64,000 bases of DNA from Candidatus Melainabacteria bacterium (GTDB taxonomy: Bacteria > Cyanobacteriota > Vampirovibrionia > Obscuribacterales > Obscuribacteraceae), in the NCBI GenBank assembly GCA_016212515.1, contig JACRFZ010000090.1, positions 57,867 to 121,866 on the forward strand. The letters are read 5' to 3'. Shown in pieces: positions 35,811 to 44,413 of the stretch. The notes under the pieces are model-generated. The model was not told the origin of the DNA and did no database searches. It saw only the letters and a program-made list of their open reading frames with translations. The translations under genes and the position numbers were made by a program. Numbering within the stretch: position 1 is the first letter of the stretch; every line of letters starts with the position of its first letter.

Positions 35811-36752
35811 TCACATGACATAAGCCGGCTTCGATCTATAGAGCCTGCGAATTGTGGCTTTATCGGCGGGAGAGAGAGAGTTTACCACCCGATTTTCGTG
35901 CATAATGTCGTCACGATAGGGGCTGTGGGCTTTGATACCGAGAGCGTGTCCAAATTCGTGAGCAGAAGCGGCAATCATCTTCTGCGGCTCCCGGTTTACC
36001 AGGGTAGACATTTCAATGATCACCGGCTTCTGGGCGATATTTATACTTTGAGCTTGCTCATAGGTATAGAGTTGGGCGCAGGTGTTGCCACCAACCATGA
36101 TACCGCCAGGGCTGGTTGAATCTTTAAAAGAATCCACAAAGAAGACCATGATCTGGGCTTGTCTGGGGTCAGTGGTAAAGCCGAAACTAAACAACCCCTC
36201 CCGCTCAAACTCTCGCCACTGCTCAATTCCTGCTGCCACCTGGTAGTTTGTATCTTCAGTCCACTCCCGGGCCTGGCTCAAGCCGGCAAAGGGATCCCCG
36301 GGCTGCTGCAACATCTCAAAAACCTGGTCCGGTCTAACTTTTTGCAATTCAGTAAACCCCATCTCGGGTAATTGCAGACCAGGTGAAATCCAAATTTTGA
36401 GAGGCATTTTGCGGCTTTCCCAACGACACAAGCCCATGTTCAAACTGGGCTCACCGGGGTTATACATCTGACTGCCGGTACCGGGAGTGCGGTCGAGTCC
36501 GGGGGTCAAATGCAAACCGGAAGCCGGTGCCAGCGGTTCACCGCCGGAAGAAAAGGATTGGAAGGTAGCCCGCTGCAATTTGCGCGTGGGCACCTGACCG
36601 AGGGCACCGGAACCCGCCAGGCTAAAAGTCGAGGGCAGGAGGAAAGTGCCCCCCAGAGCCAGCACCAGAATCAGCGCCAGGTGCCGCTTCCCGACACCGG
36701 CCAATTGAAACAAACTGTAAGACCTGACTTCGCTCTTCAAATTGAATTCCAC
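35811..36752 (-). CDS. exported matrixin-like zinc metalloprotease
   Basis: 313 residues. A hydrophobic segment at about residues 24-46 (LALILVLALGGTFLLPSTFSLA) follows a short basic start and is a signal peptide or anchor. The C-terminal half holds AHEFGHALGIKAH (HExxHxxxxxH zinc site) and, downstream, DDIMHEN with the Met of the Met-turn (DIM). This is the metzincin/matrixin pattern. The catalytic domain begins near PLKIWISPGLQL. The closing SPADKATIRRLY is typical of bacterial matrixins. Secreted or periplasmic peptidase; target unknown. Single gene, convergent with the giant TPR gene. Confidence 0.85.
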   Translation of the reverse strand: MEFNLKSEVRSYSLFQLAGVGKRHLALILVLALGGTFLLPSTFSLAGSGALGQVPTRKLQRATFQSFSSGGEPLAPASGLHLTPGLDRTPGTGSQMYNPGEPSLNMGLCRWESRKMPLKIWISPGLQLPEMGFTELQKVRPDQVFEMLQQPGDPFAGLSQAREWTEDTNYQVAAGIEQWREFEREGLFSFGFTTDPRQAQIMVFFVDSFKDSTSPGGIMVGGNTCAQLYTYEQAQSINIAQKPVIIEMSTLVNREPQKMIAASAHEFGHALGIKAHSPYRDDIMHENRVVNSLSPADKATIRRLYRSKPAYVM

Positions 36753-36866
36753 TGGTTAGACTTAGGACGGTAAAATAGACTACTCAAAACAGACTCATAA
36801 AAGTCAGGACTGCCCCAGGTAGTCACTTCATACCCCGGACCAAGGCATCAAAACAACTTACCATTA

Positions 36867-37550
36867 ATGCACATTGAAACCTATGATCAGCTCAGCGAGC
36901 AAGTCGCTACCCTGGTTGCCCAGCAAATAGCATCAGAACCGGATTGCTGCCTGGGTCTCCCCACCGGACAAACTCCCATCGGGACCTATAAACTCCTTTC
37001 AACGTGGTCACGGGAAGGGCGACTGAACTGGTCAAAAGTGCGGTGTTTTGCCCTGGATGACTATCTGGACGTACCGGCAGCGCTTTCGTTCCACACCTAT
37101 TTGAGCGAACACCTTTACCAACACACCAATATTGACGCCGGTAATGTTTTTCATCCGGGCATGACCGACAACTACGACGCCCTCATCGACGGTCAGGGCG
37201 GGCTGGACATGACCGTGCTGGGCATCGGCGGCAACGGTCATATCGCCTTCAACGAACCCGGCACCCAATTCCTGAGCTGGACCCACTGTACCTGGCTGGA
37301 GGATTCCACCCGAAAAGATAACCAGGCCAGCTTCGGAGCGGTCCGCCCGCCGCAGAAAGCTGTCACCATGGGAGTGAAGACCATTCTCTCCAGTCGCCGC
37401 ATTGTGCTTATGGCTTCCGGTGAGAAGAAGAAAGCCATTGTCGAAGCCGCCTTCCGCGGACCGGTCAGCCGCCAGGTTCCCGCTTCCTATCTGCAAGAGC
37501 ACGAACGACTGGAAGTCCTAACCGATTTTGGTTTCAGCCTGGCCCGCTAA
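36867..37550 (+). CDS. nagB: glucosamine-6-phosphate deaminase
   Basis: Converts glucosamine-6-phosphate to fructose-6-phosphate and ammonia, linking amino-sugar use to glycolysis. 227 residues, slightly shorter than the common 240-266. Conserved motifs: LGLPTGQTPIGTYKLL (phosphate loop), FALDDYLDV with the catalytic Asp pair, and VLGIGGNGHIAFNEPGTQF with the catalytic His. The C-terminal SGEKKKAIVEAAFRGPVS region is normal. Members of this fold include 6-phosphogluconolactonase, but the LDDY and GHIAFNEPG motifs point to NagB. No nagA is adjacent. The repeat array B starts 18 bases after the stop. Confidence 0.93.
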   Translation: MHIETYDQLSEQVATLVAQQIASEPDCCLGLPTGQTPIGTYKLLSTWSREGRLNWSKVRCFALDDYLDVPAALSFHTYLSEHLYQHTNIDAGNVFHPGMTDNYDALIDGQGGLDMTVLGIGGNGHIAFNEPGTQFLSWTHCTWLEDSTRKDNQASFGAVRPPQKAVTMGVKTILSSRRIVLMASGEKKKAIVEAAFRGPVSRQVPASYLQEHERLEVLTDFGFSLAR

Positions 37551-37567
37551 CCTCCGGCAGTCGAGCA

Positions 37568-37684
37568 ATGACAGGAAGAGAAGTGGCAGGCAGTGCTATG
37601 ACAGGCAGGGCTTTAGCAGGCAGAGCAATGACCGGCTGGGCTGTGGCAGGCAGTGCTATGACAGGCAGAGCAATGACCGGCTGG
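37568..37684. repeat. tandem repeat array B, 30 bp units
   Basis: Units start at 37568, 37598 and 37628 (ATGACAGGCAGGGCTTTAGC form), followed by a half unit at 37658 and a truncated one at 37673. In one frame each unit reads MTGRxxAGxA, but no ribosome site or stop context suggests a gene. It lies between nagB and the cyclophilin gene, both on the plus strand. Confidence 0.88.
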
Positions 37685-37902
37685 CCGAGGTCCTCGCTCT
37701 CCCGCGCCGCAGTCAGCAGAGTCTGGTCGAAAGAGGGAACAAAGCAGCCTCTCCGGCCATCTTCTCAGCAATATGCCGCTTCCATGGGGGCAAACCCGAT
37801 ACCAGACTGGCATAAGTGCACACCGGGGAAGTAAAATCTCTCTTGAACGGGGGTGATAGCCTGCGAGGCTGCCCGAGTTGGAAGGACGAGAAGCAAGAGG
37901 CC

Positions 37903-38859
37903 ATGAGAAAAACAGTTTCTAAAGGAAAAAACCTGACTTACGTTCTGCTTTCTGCTCTGGTGCTCAGTGGTCTGAACAGCCCCTGCCTTGCCCAGTATTC
38001 AGAAATGGTGCCGCCGGAAGTCATCTTGCCCACGCCTGATGCCACCACGTACACTCCCGCAGCCCAGTCGGCAAGCCCCTCGGGCAATGTCGGTCAGCCA
38101 GGGCAAGCCGTTCCAGGCCAGGTGCAGATGGGTTCAGCCGCCACAGGTTTTGCACCAGTGGGGGGTTTCACGCCCCAACCCGGGCAGCCCAATCCATTTG
38201 CCATGCGCCCCGTAGACATGATGCGACGTCCGGCGGGAGTTGCCTTTCCGGGAGCGGGCAGTAATCCCAATGCCCAGGGCGGGATGCAAGGTGCGCCTCC
38301 GGCCGGCTCCTCGGCTCTGCTCCAGAATCCGCCCGGCGCGGGCACTTCCCTGCAGGCCTTGAACCTGGCCAATGCCCAGGCCGCCGCCCAGAATTCAGTG
38401 GATCCCACCTGTACCATCGAGACCAGCAAGGGTCGCATTGTCATAAGACTTTTCCAGCAATACGCCCCGATCACCGTGAAAGCCTTTACCGAAATGGCTA
38501 ATCACGGCTTTTACAACGGTCTCAACTTTCACCGGGTCGAGCCCGGCTTCGTCATTCAAGGCGGCTGCCCCAATGGCGACGGCACCGGCAATTACACACC
38601 TCCCGGCGCAAAAATGCCGCGCTTTTTGCCCCTGGAAGCATCGCCCTTTCTCAAGCACAACGCCGCCGGAGTGGTGGCCATGGCCCGCCAACCGCAAAAC
38701 GTAAACACCTCCAGTTGCCAGTTTTATATAACCCTGGCGCCCCAGGTCAGCCTCGATCAGAAGTACACCGTATTTGGTGGCGTCCTCCAGGGCATGGAAG
38801 TAGTGCGCTCCATTGCCAAAGGTGACCGCATCATCTCGGTATCCGTGAGCCAACCATAA
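37903..38859 (+). CDS. exported peptidyl-prolyl cis-trans isomerase, cyclophilin type
   Basis: 318 residues from the ATG at 37903 (AGAGG site directly upstream); an in-frame ATG at 37816 is less likely because it puts 29 charged residues before the signal peptide. The signal is YVLLSALVLSGLNSPCLAQ. Residues 45-165 are a Pro/Gly/Gln-rich linker. The cyclophilin domain spans the C-terminal ~150 residues: CTIETSKGRIVIRLFQQYAP, FHRVEPGFVIQGG with the catalytic Arg, QFYITL and KYTVFGGVLQGMEVV. It would accelerate proline isomerisation in periplasmic proteins. The cyclophilin core is short, as in bacterial PpiA/PpiB, while the long linker is unusual. Confidence 0.9.
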   Translation: MRKTVSKGKNLTYVLLSALVLSGLNSPCLAQYSEMVPPEVILPTPDATTYTPAAQSASPSGNVGQPGQAVPGQVQMGSAATGFAPVGGFTPQPGQPNPFAMRPVDMMRRPAGVAFPGAGSNPNAQGGMQGAPPAGSSALLQNPPGAGTSLQALNLANAQAAAQNSVDPTCTIETSKGRIVIRLFQQYAPITVKAFTEMANHGFYNGLNFHRVEPGFVIQGGCPNGDGTGNYTPPGAKMPRFLPLEASPFLKHNAAGVVAMARQPQNVNTSSCQFYITLAPQVSLDQKYTVFGGVLQGMEVVRSIAKGDRIISVSVSQP

Positions 38860-38896
38860 GAAGCACGGCGGCGGCCGTTTGAAATAGGTCCTATTG

Positions 38897-39061
38897 AAGG
38901 CCAAAGCCAAATCGAATTCGGGTGGCTGTATGGCCAAAGCCAAATCGAATTCGCGTCGCTGTATGGCCAAAGCCAAATCGAATTCGCGTCGCTGCATGGC
39001 AAGAGCCAAATCGAATTCGCGTCGCTGCAAAACAGCAGCTAAATCGAATTCGGGTCGCTGT
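38897..39061. repeat. tandem repeat array C, five 33 bp units
   Basis: Units start at 38897, 38930, 38963, 38996 and 39029 (ATGGCCAAAGCCAAATCGAA followed by TTCGCGTCGCTGT). The last unit carries the final seven codons and stop of the minus-strand gene ending at 39039, where CTA (TAG) replaces CCA. The other units keep the same frame but lack the stop. Each unit has an EcoRI-like GAATTC. The array fills the convergent gap to the cyclophilin gene. Confidence 0.93.
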
Positions 39062-40154
39062 ATGGCGGCAGTTTCTCTTCAGGCGCCGGAACTTTCAGCG
39101 GGCTCCGTCCGCCCGGAGCCGGCACCGGCAGTGGTGCCGGGGGTGCGACTCCGCCGGGCTTTTTCAAAGTTCCATAGGGAATGAGTGTGCCGTCCGGGGA
39201 GATAGGAAAGGGCATTTCCTCCACACCGTTGAAATTGCGCATCATATCCATCATCTGACGGTTCATTTCATCAAACATTTCAGCCAGGGGGCGCGGCTGC
39301 CCGCCCGGCGTCAGACTGGGCATGGGCAGGGCTCTTTTATTGGAAAAGTAAAAACCGCCATTGCCGAATTTATCCTGAAAGGTCCGAAACTGCGGCGAAT
39401 CTCCCGGCGCAGAGCCGTCTCCATCGGGAAAGACCTCGCTATTGCCGGGCGACTTGGGCAGCGGACCAAACTTGAAATTGCGCGGCACCGCCTGCCTGCC
39501 GGGGTTGATGCCGCCGTCCGAAGGAGCCACGCTCACACCAAAGCCTGTGGTTTTCCTCAGCCTTTCGATGCGATCGACATAAGACATGGCCTGGGAGGGC
39601 ACCCCGAAGAGATGCTCCTCGAGGCGATTCAAGCGCTGGTCCAGGCTTTCTTTGGGATAAGTCTTCTGCAAGACTTTCCATTCCAGACCTGTGACCACCG
39701 GATAACTCTCGCCGCCGGCCTTCACTTCCGGACTGGCGGCCCGCTCTTTCATAACTTTGGCTGCCTGGCTGTCTCTCTCCTGCACAGCTTTCTTCAAGGC
39801 CGCCAGGCGTTGGCTCTCGCCACCGGCACGACTCTCTCCCAAAATGAGCAGTTCCAGTCGCTCCAGCCTCTTTTCCAGAGGATCATGACCATATTGATGG
39901 AAGAAGAAGCGGTTCTCCAGCACGCTCAATTCTTTGTCGCAAGCAGCCTGGGAAAGGGCGACGTTACTGCTCTCAGGCGGGGAAGACTTGCCGGTGGGCT
40001 TCTCTACCGGGCTAGTGGCGGCGGCGGCGGAAACAAAAAGTACAGTGAGCGAAAGGCTAAAAGAAAGGGGAAGTACCAGAGAATTCCGACAAACCGCTCG
40101 GAAGCGCAAGAAAGCTCCTGCGGCATCTAAAAAGTTTGCTTGACGCTGCTCCAT
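39039..40154 (-). CDS. exported protein with two LExxxF...RLxRLE repeats
   Basis: 371 residues from the ATG at 40154; a GTG at 40169 adds five residues. The signal peptide is FRAVCRNSLVLPLSFSLSLT ... SAAAA. Two copies of a ~30-residue repeat follow: ENRFFFHQYGHDPLEKRLERLE and EWKVLQKTYPKESLDQRLNRLE, each ending in a LxxG/LFG turn. Such 'LExxxFGxxYxxxSLxxRLxRLE' repeats are frequent in exported proteins of cyanobacteria-related lineages. A Pro/Gly/Met-rich region follows. The stop lies inside array C, so the last seven codons are shared with a repeat unit. Function unknown, probably envelope-associated. Confidence 0.72.
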   Translation of the reverse strand: MEQRQANFLDAAGAFLRFRAVCRNSLVLPLSFSLSLTVLFVSAAAATSPVEKPTGKSSPPESSNVALSQAACDKELSVLENRFFFHQYGHDPLEKRLERLELLILGESRAGGESQRLAALKKAVQERDSQAAKVMKERAASPEVKAGGESYPVVTGLEWKVLQKTYPKESLDQRLNRLEEHLFGVPSQAMSYVDRIERLRKTTGFGVSVAPSDGGINPGRQAVPRNFKFGPLPKSPGNSEVFPDGDGSAPGDSPQFRTFQDKFGNGGFYFSNKRALPMPSLTPGGQPRPLAEMFDEMNRQMMDMMRNFNGVEEMPFPISPDGTLIPYGTLKKPGGVAPPAPLPVPAPGGRSPLKVPAPEEKLPPYSDPNSI

Positions 40155-40271
40155 AAATAAGATCCTCACCTCATCGTTGGAAGAGCATAGAACTAGAGAT
40201 CTTCACTAATTCAGCATAACAGAATATCAAAAGCTCTTCCGCCCGGCAAAAGACTGCTTTCATACCTGAAC

Positions 40272-40306
40272 AAGAAATCGCCCACCGTGAGGGCGAGCGA
40301 TTTCTT
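40272..40306. terminator. intrinsic terminator after dnaK
   Basis: AAGAAATCGC and GCGATTTCTT form a perfect 10-base-pair stem around a GC-rich loop, with a CGCCC/GGGCG inner pairing. It follows the dnaK stop by 28 bases on the minus strand and has A/T flanks for both directions. Confidence 0.75.
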
Positions 40307-40333
40307 TCAAGCTATGCAGTTTCCAGTGCGGAA

Positions 40334-42289
40334 TTAGTCTTCCGAGGCTCTGAACTCAGCGTCTACAACATCGTCGCCGGTGTTGGAGGAGGAGAATCCA
40401 CCTTCGTAGCCGCCGCCTTCATAACCACCGTTGCCACCTTCGTAGGCACCGTTGTCACCGTAGGCCTCGCCGCCTTCTTCGCCACCGCCGCGCTGGTAGG
40501 CAGCCTGTTGCAAGAGCACCAGGGCGCCGCGCAGTTCGTTCATGATCGTCTTGATGGTTTCGAGATCGGCTTCTTCCTTGAGCTTGGCTCTGAGGTCGGT
40601 AACCAGCATTTCGCAACGTGATTTTTCCCCGGCGGTAACTTTGTCGCCCAGCTCTTTGATCTGGCGCTCCACAGCGTATCCGATGGAATCGGCTTCGTTG
40701 CGTACATCGGCTTCTTCTTTGCGCTTGCGGTCGTCGCCGGCGTAAGTTTCGGCTTCGCGAATAGCTTTTTCGATGTCGTCTTTGGACATGTTGGTAGAAG
40801 CAGTAATTGTAATTCTCTGCTCTTTACCGGTGCTCTGGTCGCGGGCTGTGACGTTCATGATACCGTTGGCGTCGATATCGAAAGTCACTTCTACTTTAGG
40901 AATACCGCGGGTAGCCGGAGGAATACCGTCTAAGCGGAAGTTTCCGAGAAGTTTGTTGTCGCGAGCCATGGGACGCTCACCCTGGAACACGTAGATGTCT
41001 ACCGCTGTCTGGTTATCGGCAGCAGTGGAGAACACTTCGGTTTTGCGGGTAGGGATGGTTGTGTTTCTGTCTACCAGCTTGGTCATAACACCACCCATGG
41101 TTTCAATACCAAGGGAGAGAGGTGTTACGTCGAGCAGCACAACGCCCTTAACTTCACCACCAAGCACGCCGGCCTGAATAGCTGCACCTACCGCCACCAC
41201 CTCGTCGGGGTTAACGGTCTGGTTGGGCTCTTTGCCGCCGGTGACCTGCTTAACCAGCTCTTGTACAGCCGGTATACGGGTGGAACCACCCACCAAAACC
41301 ACTTCGTCAAGGTTATCGTAAGTCAGCTTGGCGTCTTTGAGGGATTGCTCCATGGGCTGACGGCAACGCTCTACCAGGTGCCTGGTCAAATCGTTGAAGC
41401 GAGCGCGAGAGATTTTCATCTCAAGGTGCTTGGGACCGGAAGCATCGGCAGTGATGAAAGGCAGAGAAATGTTGGTTTCAGTCACTGAGGAGAGTTCGAT
41501 TTTGGCTTTCTCAGCCGCTTCGGTCAAACGCTGCAGAGCCTGCCTGTCTTTGCGCAGGTCGATGCCCTCAAGGTTTGTGAATTCATCGGCTACGTGAGTA
41601 ACGATGCAATGGTCGAAGTCGTCACCACCAAGGTGTGTGTCGCCCGAGGTTGACTTAACTTCGAATACGCCGTCGCCCACTTCCAGAATGGATACGTCGA
41701 ATGTACCGCCGCCCAGGTCGAATACAAGAATTGTCTCGTTGTCTTTCTTATCAAGACCGTAAGCAAGCGCCGCTGCTGTAGGCTCGTTGATAATGCGCAG
41801 CACCTCAAGACCGGCGATGGTGCCGGCGTTCTTGGTGGACTGACGCTGAGAGTCGTTGAAGTAAGCGGGAACCGTGATAACGGCTGAAGTAACTTTCTCG
41901 CCCAGATACTTCTCGGCATCTTCCTTCAGCTTGCGCAGGATCATGGCGGAAATTTCTTCGGGGGAATATTCCTTGCCCTGGATGGACACTTTGCAGCCGC
42001 CGTCGGAACCTTCTTTTACCTTATAAGAGACAATCTTCTTCTCAGAGTCGACTTCGGAGAATCTTCTTCCCACGAAGCGCTTGATGGAATAGACCGTGTT
42101 TTCAGGATTGAGGACGGCTTGACGACGGGCTAACTGACCAACCAGGCGCTCGCCCGATTTGGTAAATGCCACTACAGAAGGAGTGGTTCGCCCACCTTCG
42201 GCATTGGATACCACTGTCGGTTGACCGCCTTCCATCACCGCAACGACGGAGTTGGTGGTTCCCAAATCAATGCCTACTGACTTACCCAT
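40334..42289 (-). CDS. dnaK: molecular chaperone DnaK (Hsp70)
   Basis: ATP-dependent chaperone of 651 residues. The nucleotide-binding domain begins [20 protein letters not shown] and has [47 protein letters not shown] and [13 protein letters not shown]. The substrate-binding domain starts near [14 protein letters not shown], followed by the helical lid. The C-terminal tail is Gly/Glu/Tyr-rich with GGYEGG repeats and ends [13 protein letters not shown], not the EEVD-like EVK end. It is a monocistronic gene without dnaJ or grpE beside it, preceded by a sigma-70-like -10 box (42348) and no CIRCE operator that I can find. A GGGAG site lies 13 bases before the ATG. Confidence 0.97.
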   Translation of the reverse strand: MGKSVGIDLGTTNSVVAVMEGGQPTVVSNAEGGRTTPSVVAFTKSGERLVGQLARRQAVLNPENTVYSIKRFVGRRFSEVDSEKKIVSYKVKEGSDGGCKVSIQGKEYSPEEISAMILRKLKEDAEKYLGEKVTSAVITVPAYFNDSQRQSTKNAGTIAGLEVLRIINEPTAAALAYGLDKKDNETILVFDLGGGTFDVSILEVGDGVFEVKSTSGDTHLGGDDFDHCIVTHVADEFTNLEGIDLRKDRQALQRLTEAAEKAKIELSSVTETNISLPFITADASGPKHLEMKISRARFNDLTRHLVERCRQPMEQSLKDAKLTYDNLDEVVLVGGSTRIPAVQELVKQVTGGKEPNQTVNPDEVVAVGAAIQAGVLGGEVKGVVLLDVTPLSLGIETMGGVMTKLVDRNTTIPTRKTEVFSTAADNQTAVDIYVFQGERPMARDNKLLGNFRLDGIPPATRGIPKVEVTFDIDANGIMNVTARDQSTGKEQRITITASTNMSKDDIEKAIREAETYAGDDRKRKEEADVRNEADSIGYAVERQIKELGDKVTAGEKSRCEMLVTDLRAKLKEEADLETIKTIMNELRGALVLLQQAAYQRGGGEEGGEAYGDNGAYEGGNGGYEGGGYEGGFSSSNTGDDVVDAEFRASED

Positions 42290-42725
42290 ATTACTTTGAA
42301 ACTCCCTTCGGACCTACTTTGAAAGCTAAGGCTGGAGACACCCACGAATTATACTTGGGATAAGTTCCAGCTAAAAACAAAATTTGGATATATTTGGATT
42401 GGCAACTTCTTGAAATTCGGGGATTGAGTTCCCCTGGCCTGCTTGAACCATCCACAATCCAGTCTTTTTTCCATGATGCCAACCTGGTCGGGCTGAACAT
42501 CCAAACTTATACAAAGATTCATAATTTTATCAGAGACCATTATTTCACCACTTGACGGCGTTAACGGTTCTAAAGTGCAAAAATAGTAAAAATGCTTCCT
42601 GCCAAACCAAATTCAATTTCAAATTTCTCTTCCCTACAACTTCCCCAAGCACCTCCCCCTCGCAAATTTCCTGAACAAATTTCCTGAACAACTTTATTGA
42701 TTACCTACCTAATACCCAATTTTGT
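42290..42725. other. 436-base region between dnaK and the DUF4388 gene
   Basis: Contains the probable dnaK promoter (next entry), is AT-rich, and carries a 13-base tandem duplication CAAATTTCCTGAA at 42663-42675 and 42676-42688. Apart from these I see nothing gene-like. Neither a CIRCE inverted repeat nor a terminator with a T-run was found. Confidence 0.5.
42348..42353 (-). promoter_or_regulatory. dnaK -10 element
   Basis: TATAAT on the minus strand, 59 bases before the dnaK start, with a weak TTTTAG at the -35 distance. The perfect -10 suggests a housekeeping-sigma start with a leader of about 50 bases. Confidence 0.5.
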
Positions 42726-44243
42726 TCAGTCTAGTCGTTTTGGTCTGGAACGCCCCAGCAAAGATCCGACCGTGAGGGAATCCTCAGGCAGGCAGGCAGT
42801 TCCCAGGGAAACCATGAGGGGATAGCCGCTCATGCCTCCGCTCAAGGGCGTGCTTTCCAATAATTCACTCAAGCGGGCGGCCATGTTGCGAGCCAGATGC
42901 CCCTCCGTCTCGGGCAAGAGCAGGGCATAGCCGAAGGTCTCATAATGTGCGAGCACATCGGTCTTACGCTTGAAGCGACTGACCCGCTCAGCAAACTCTT
43001 TGATACCGGAAATGGGCAGGGGCTCAATAATTTGGTTGACGGCCGTGGGCCTGATGGCAATCTCCATAAGAATTAGCGAGAAGGGGCGGCTGAAACTCTC
43101 CCAGCGGGAGAATTCCCGCTCCAACATCCAGAGCAAGGTGGGATAGGTGTAGAGCCCTGTATCCTGCCGCATGAGCAACCGGTCTACAGCACGACTCTGG
43201 CTCCAGTCGATACTGACGGCGTTGTCATCGGCAGCCGAATCTGCCAGCCTGTCAACGAAGTTGACCATATTGCAAGTGGCGAAATTGAAGATAATCGGCA
43301 CCCAGTCGAGTTTGGTCAAATTGAACCGGCGCAAAATGTCCGACAGTCTGCTCTTGTTGTCAATCTGCTGATAGAGCTGCTTCTGCAAATTCATATCGCA
43401 GCCCGTACCGCTTTCCAGCAGTTTTTCAAACTGACTTTCAGTCAGACTGTCGTGCACGCGAATCAAGAAACTGTTTTCCTTGATGCCTTTCTGTCGAATC
43501 GCCTTGTATTGATCGTCAAGGGCCGCCCCTTCCATGAGCAGGGTATCGAGCCGTTTGCGTATAGTGCGCTTCTCAGTCGCCGCCTCGGGATAAAAGCGAA
43601 ACTCCCCTTCCTCCCAGCCTACAAGCTCGAGAATAGCCACGCCGCCGTCCAGGTTGCCAAGCTCGCAATGTACAGGCACCCCGTCTACAAAAAATACCAG
43701 GGCATTCTCAGCCGGCGATTCCACTTCCAGCCGACCGGTGCCTTTGCTCATACCTATAGATTGCAAAACGTTGGGAATCTGCAGGTTCTTGAGATCACCT
43801 TCCAGGGTGGCCTTAGCCCGCATACGCATAGAGGTGGATTGTTGCTCGTAGCTGTCCCAGGCGGTTTGCAGTTCCCTGGTGCTGGAAGCTTGAAAAGTCG
43901 GCTGGCTGCGCAGAGCCACCGGCTTCAAGTCAAAGCCTGGAAACTGAGCCGTGATCAACTGGTGAATATAACCAGGATCCATGCTTACCTGATCCCAGAC
44001 CAACATCGATGTACTACCCTCGCCCCGATAAAGGGCCCAATGCAAATCCCCTTTGCCGCGGTCTTTGAAGACCGCCAGGGAATAATCTTCGGGCGGATCT
44101 CCAAAAGGAAGCTGGGTGGTACGCCCCACTGCCTTCAGGGATTCGCTGAGCATTGCCTGCAACTGCTTGAGAGTAGGCAGACCCGCCTGCTTCGGCAGCC
44201 GATTGAACCCTCTGTCTTCATTTCTACGATTTCCAAGCATCAT
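42726..44243 (-). CDS. DUF4388 protein with degenerate GGDEF-like C-terminal domain
   Basis: 505 residues. Residues ~130-250 match DUF4388 (PatA-type) proteins: ATLEGDLKNLQIPNVLQSIG, GTGRLEVESPAENALVFFVD, GVPVHCELGNLDGGVAIL and WEEGEFRFYP. The C-terminal ~170 residues follow the GGDEF fold (PFSLILMEIAIRP, VLAHYETFGYALLLPETEGH, VSLGTACLPEDS), but the GG(D/E)EF loop is replaced by YETFG, so diguanylate cyclase activity is unlikely. DUF4388 proteins occur in gliding, chemotaxis and two-component systems. The gene stands alone, preceded by a perfect inverted repeat (44315-44341). No membrane segment. Confidence 0.78.
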   Translation of the reverse strand: MMLGNRRNEDRGFNRLPKQAGLPTLKQLQAMLSESLKAVGRTTQLPFGDPPEDYSLAVFKDRGKGDLHWALYRGEGSTSMLVWDQVSMDPGYIHQLITAQFPGFDLKPVALRSQPTFQASSTRELQTAWDSYEQQSTSMRMRAKATLEGDLKNLQIPNVLQSIGMSKGTGRLEVESPAENALVFFVDGVPVHCELGNLDGGVAILELVGWEEGEFRFYPEAATEKRTIRKRLDTLLMEGAALDDQYKAIRQKGIKENSFLIRVHDSLTESQFEKLLESGTGCDMNLQKQLYQQIDNKSRLSDILRRFNLTKLDWVPIIFNFATCNMVNFVDRLADSAADDNAVSIDWSQSRAVDRLLMRQDTGLYTYPTLLWMLEREFSRWESFSRPFSLILMEIAIRPTAVNQIIEPLPISGIKEFAERVSRFKRKTDVLAHYETFGYALLLPETEGHLARNMAARLSELLESTPLSGGMSGYPLMVSLGTACLPEDSLTVGSLLGRSRPKRLD

Positions 44244-44314
44244 CAGGCAATATTAAAGAGCGTATTTCGAACCGATAACGAACGGCGGCCGTGCAAAAGA
44301 CACGATGAAGTCAC

Positions 44315-44341
44315 TTTGACCCCATTTTCACCAGGGTCAAA
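44315..44341. promoter_or_regulatory. perfect inverted repeat TTTGACCC/GGGTCAAA
   Basis: Two perfect 8-base arms separated by 11 bases, 72 bases before the DUF4388 gene and 73 bases after the metallo-hydrolase stop on the same strand. Either a weak terminator hairpin for the upstream gene or an operator for the downstream one; there is no T-run. Confidence 0.45.
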
Positions 44342-44413
44342 TCCCGTCCTTACATCTTCTACCCGCCCGGCAGGCGAATTTAAATCATTCTCCCCAAAGG
44401 AAATTTTGCCGCC

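Noticed and set aside
38395..39030. Minus-strand open frame through array C and the cyclophilin gene
   Set aside because: The N-terminal part is only repeat translation (QRREFDLALA) and the rest is antisense to a conserved cyclophilin.
42290..42725. CIRCE heat-shock operator before dnaK
   Set aside because: I looked for the TTAGCACTC-N9-GAGTGCTAA pattern and did not find it.
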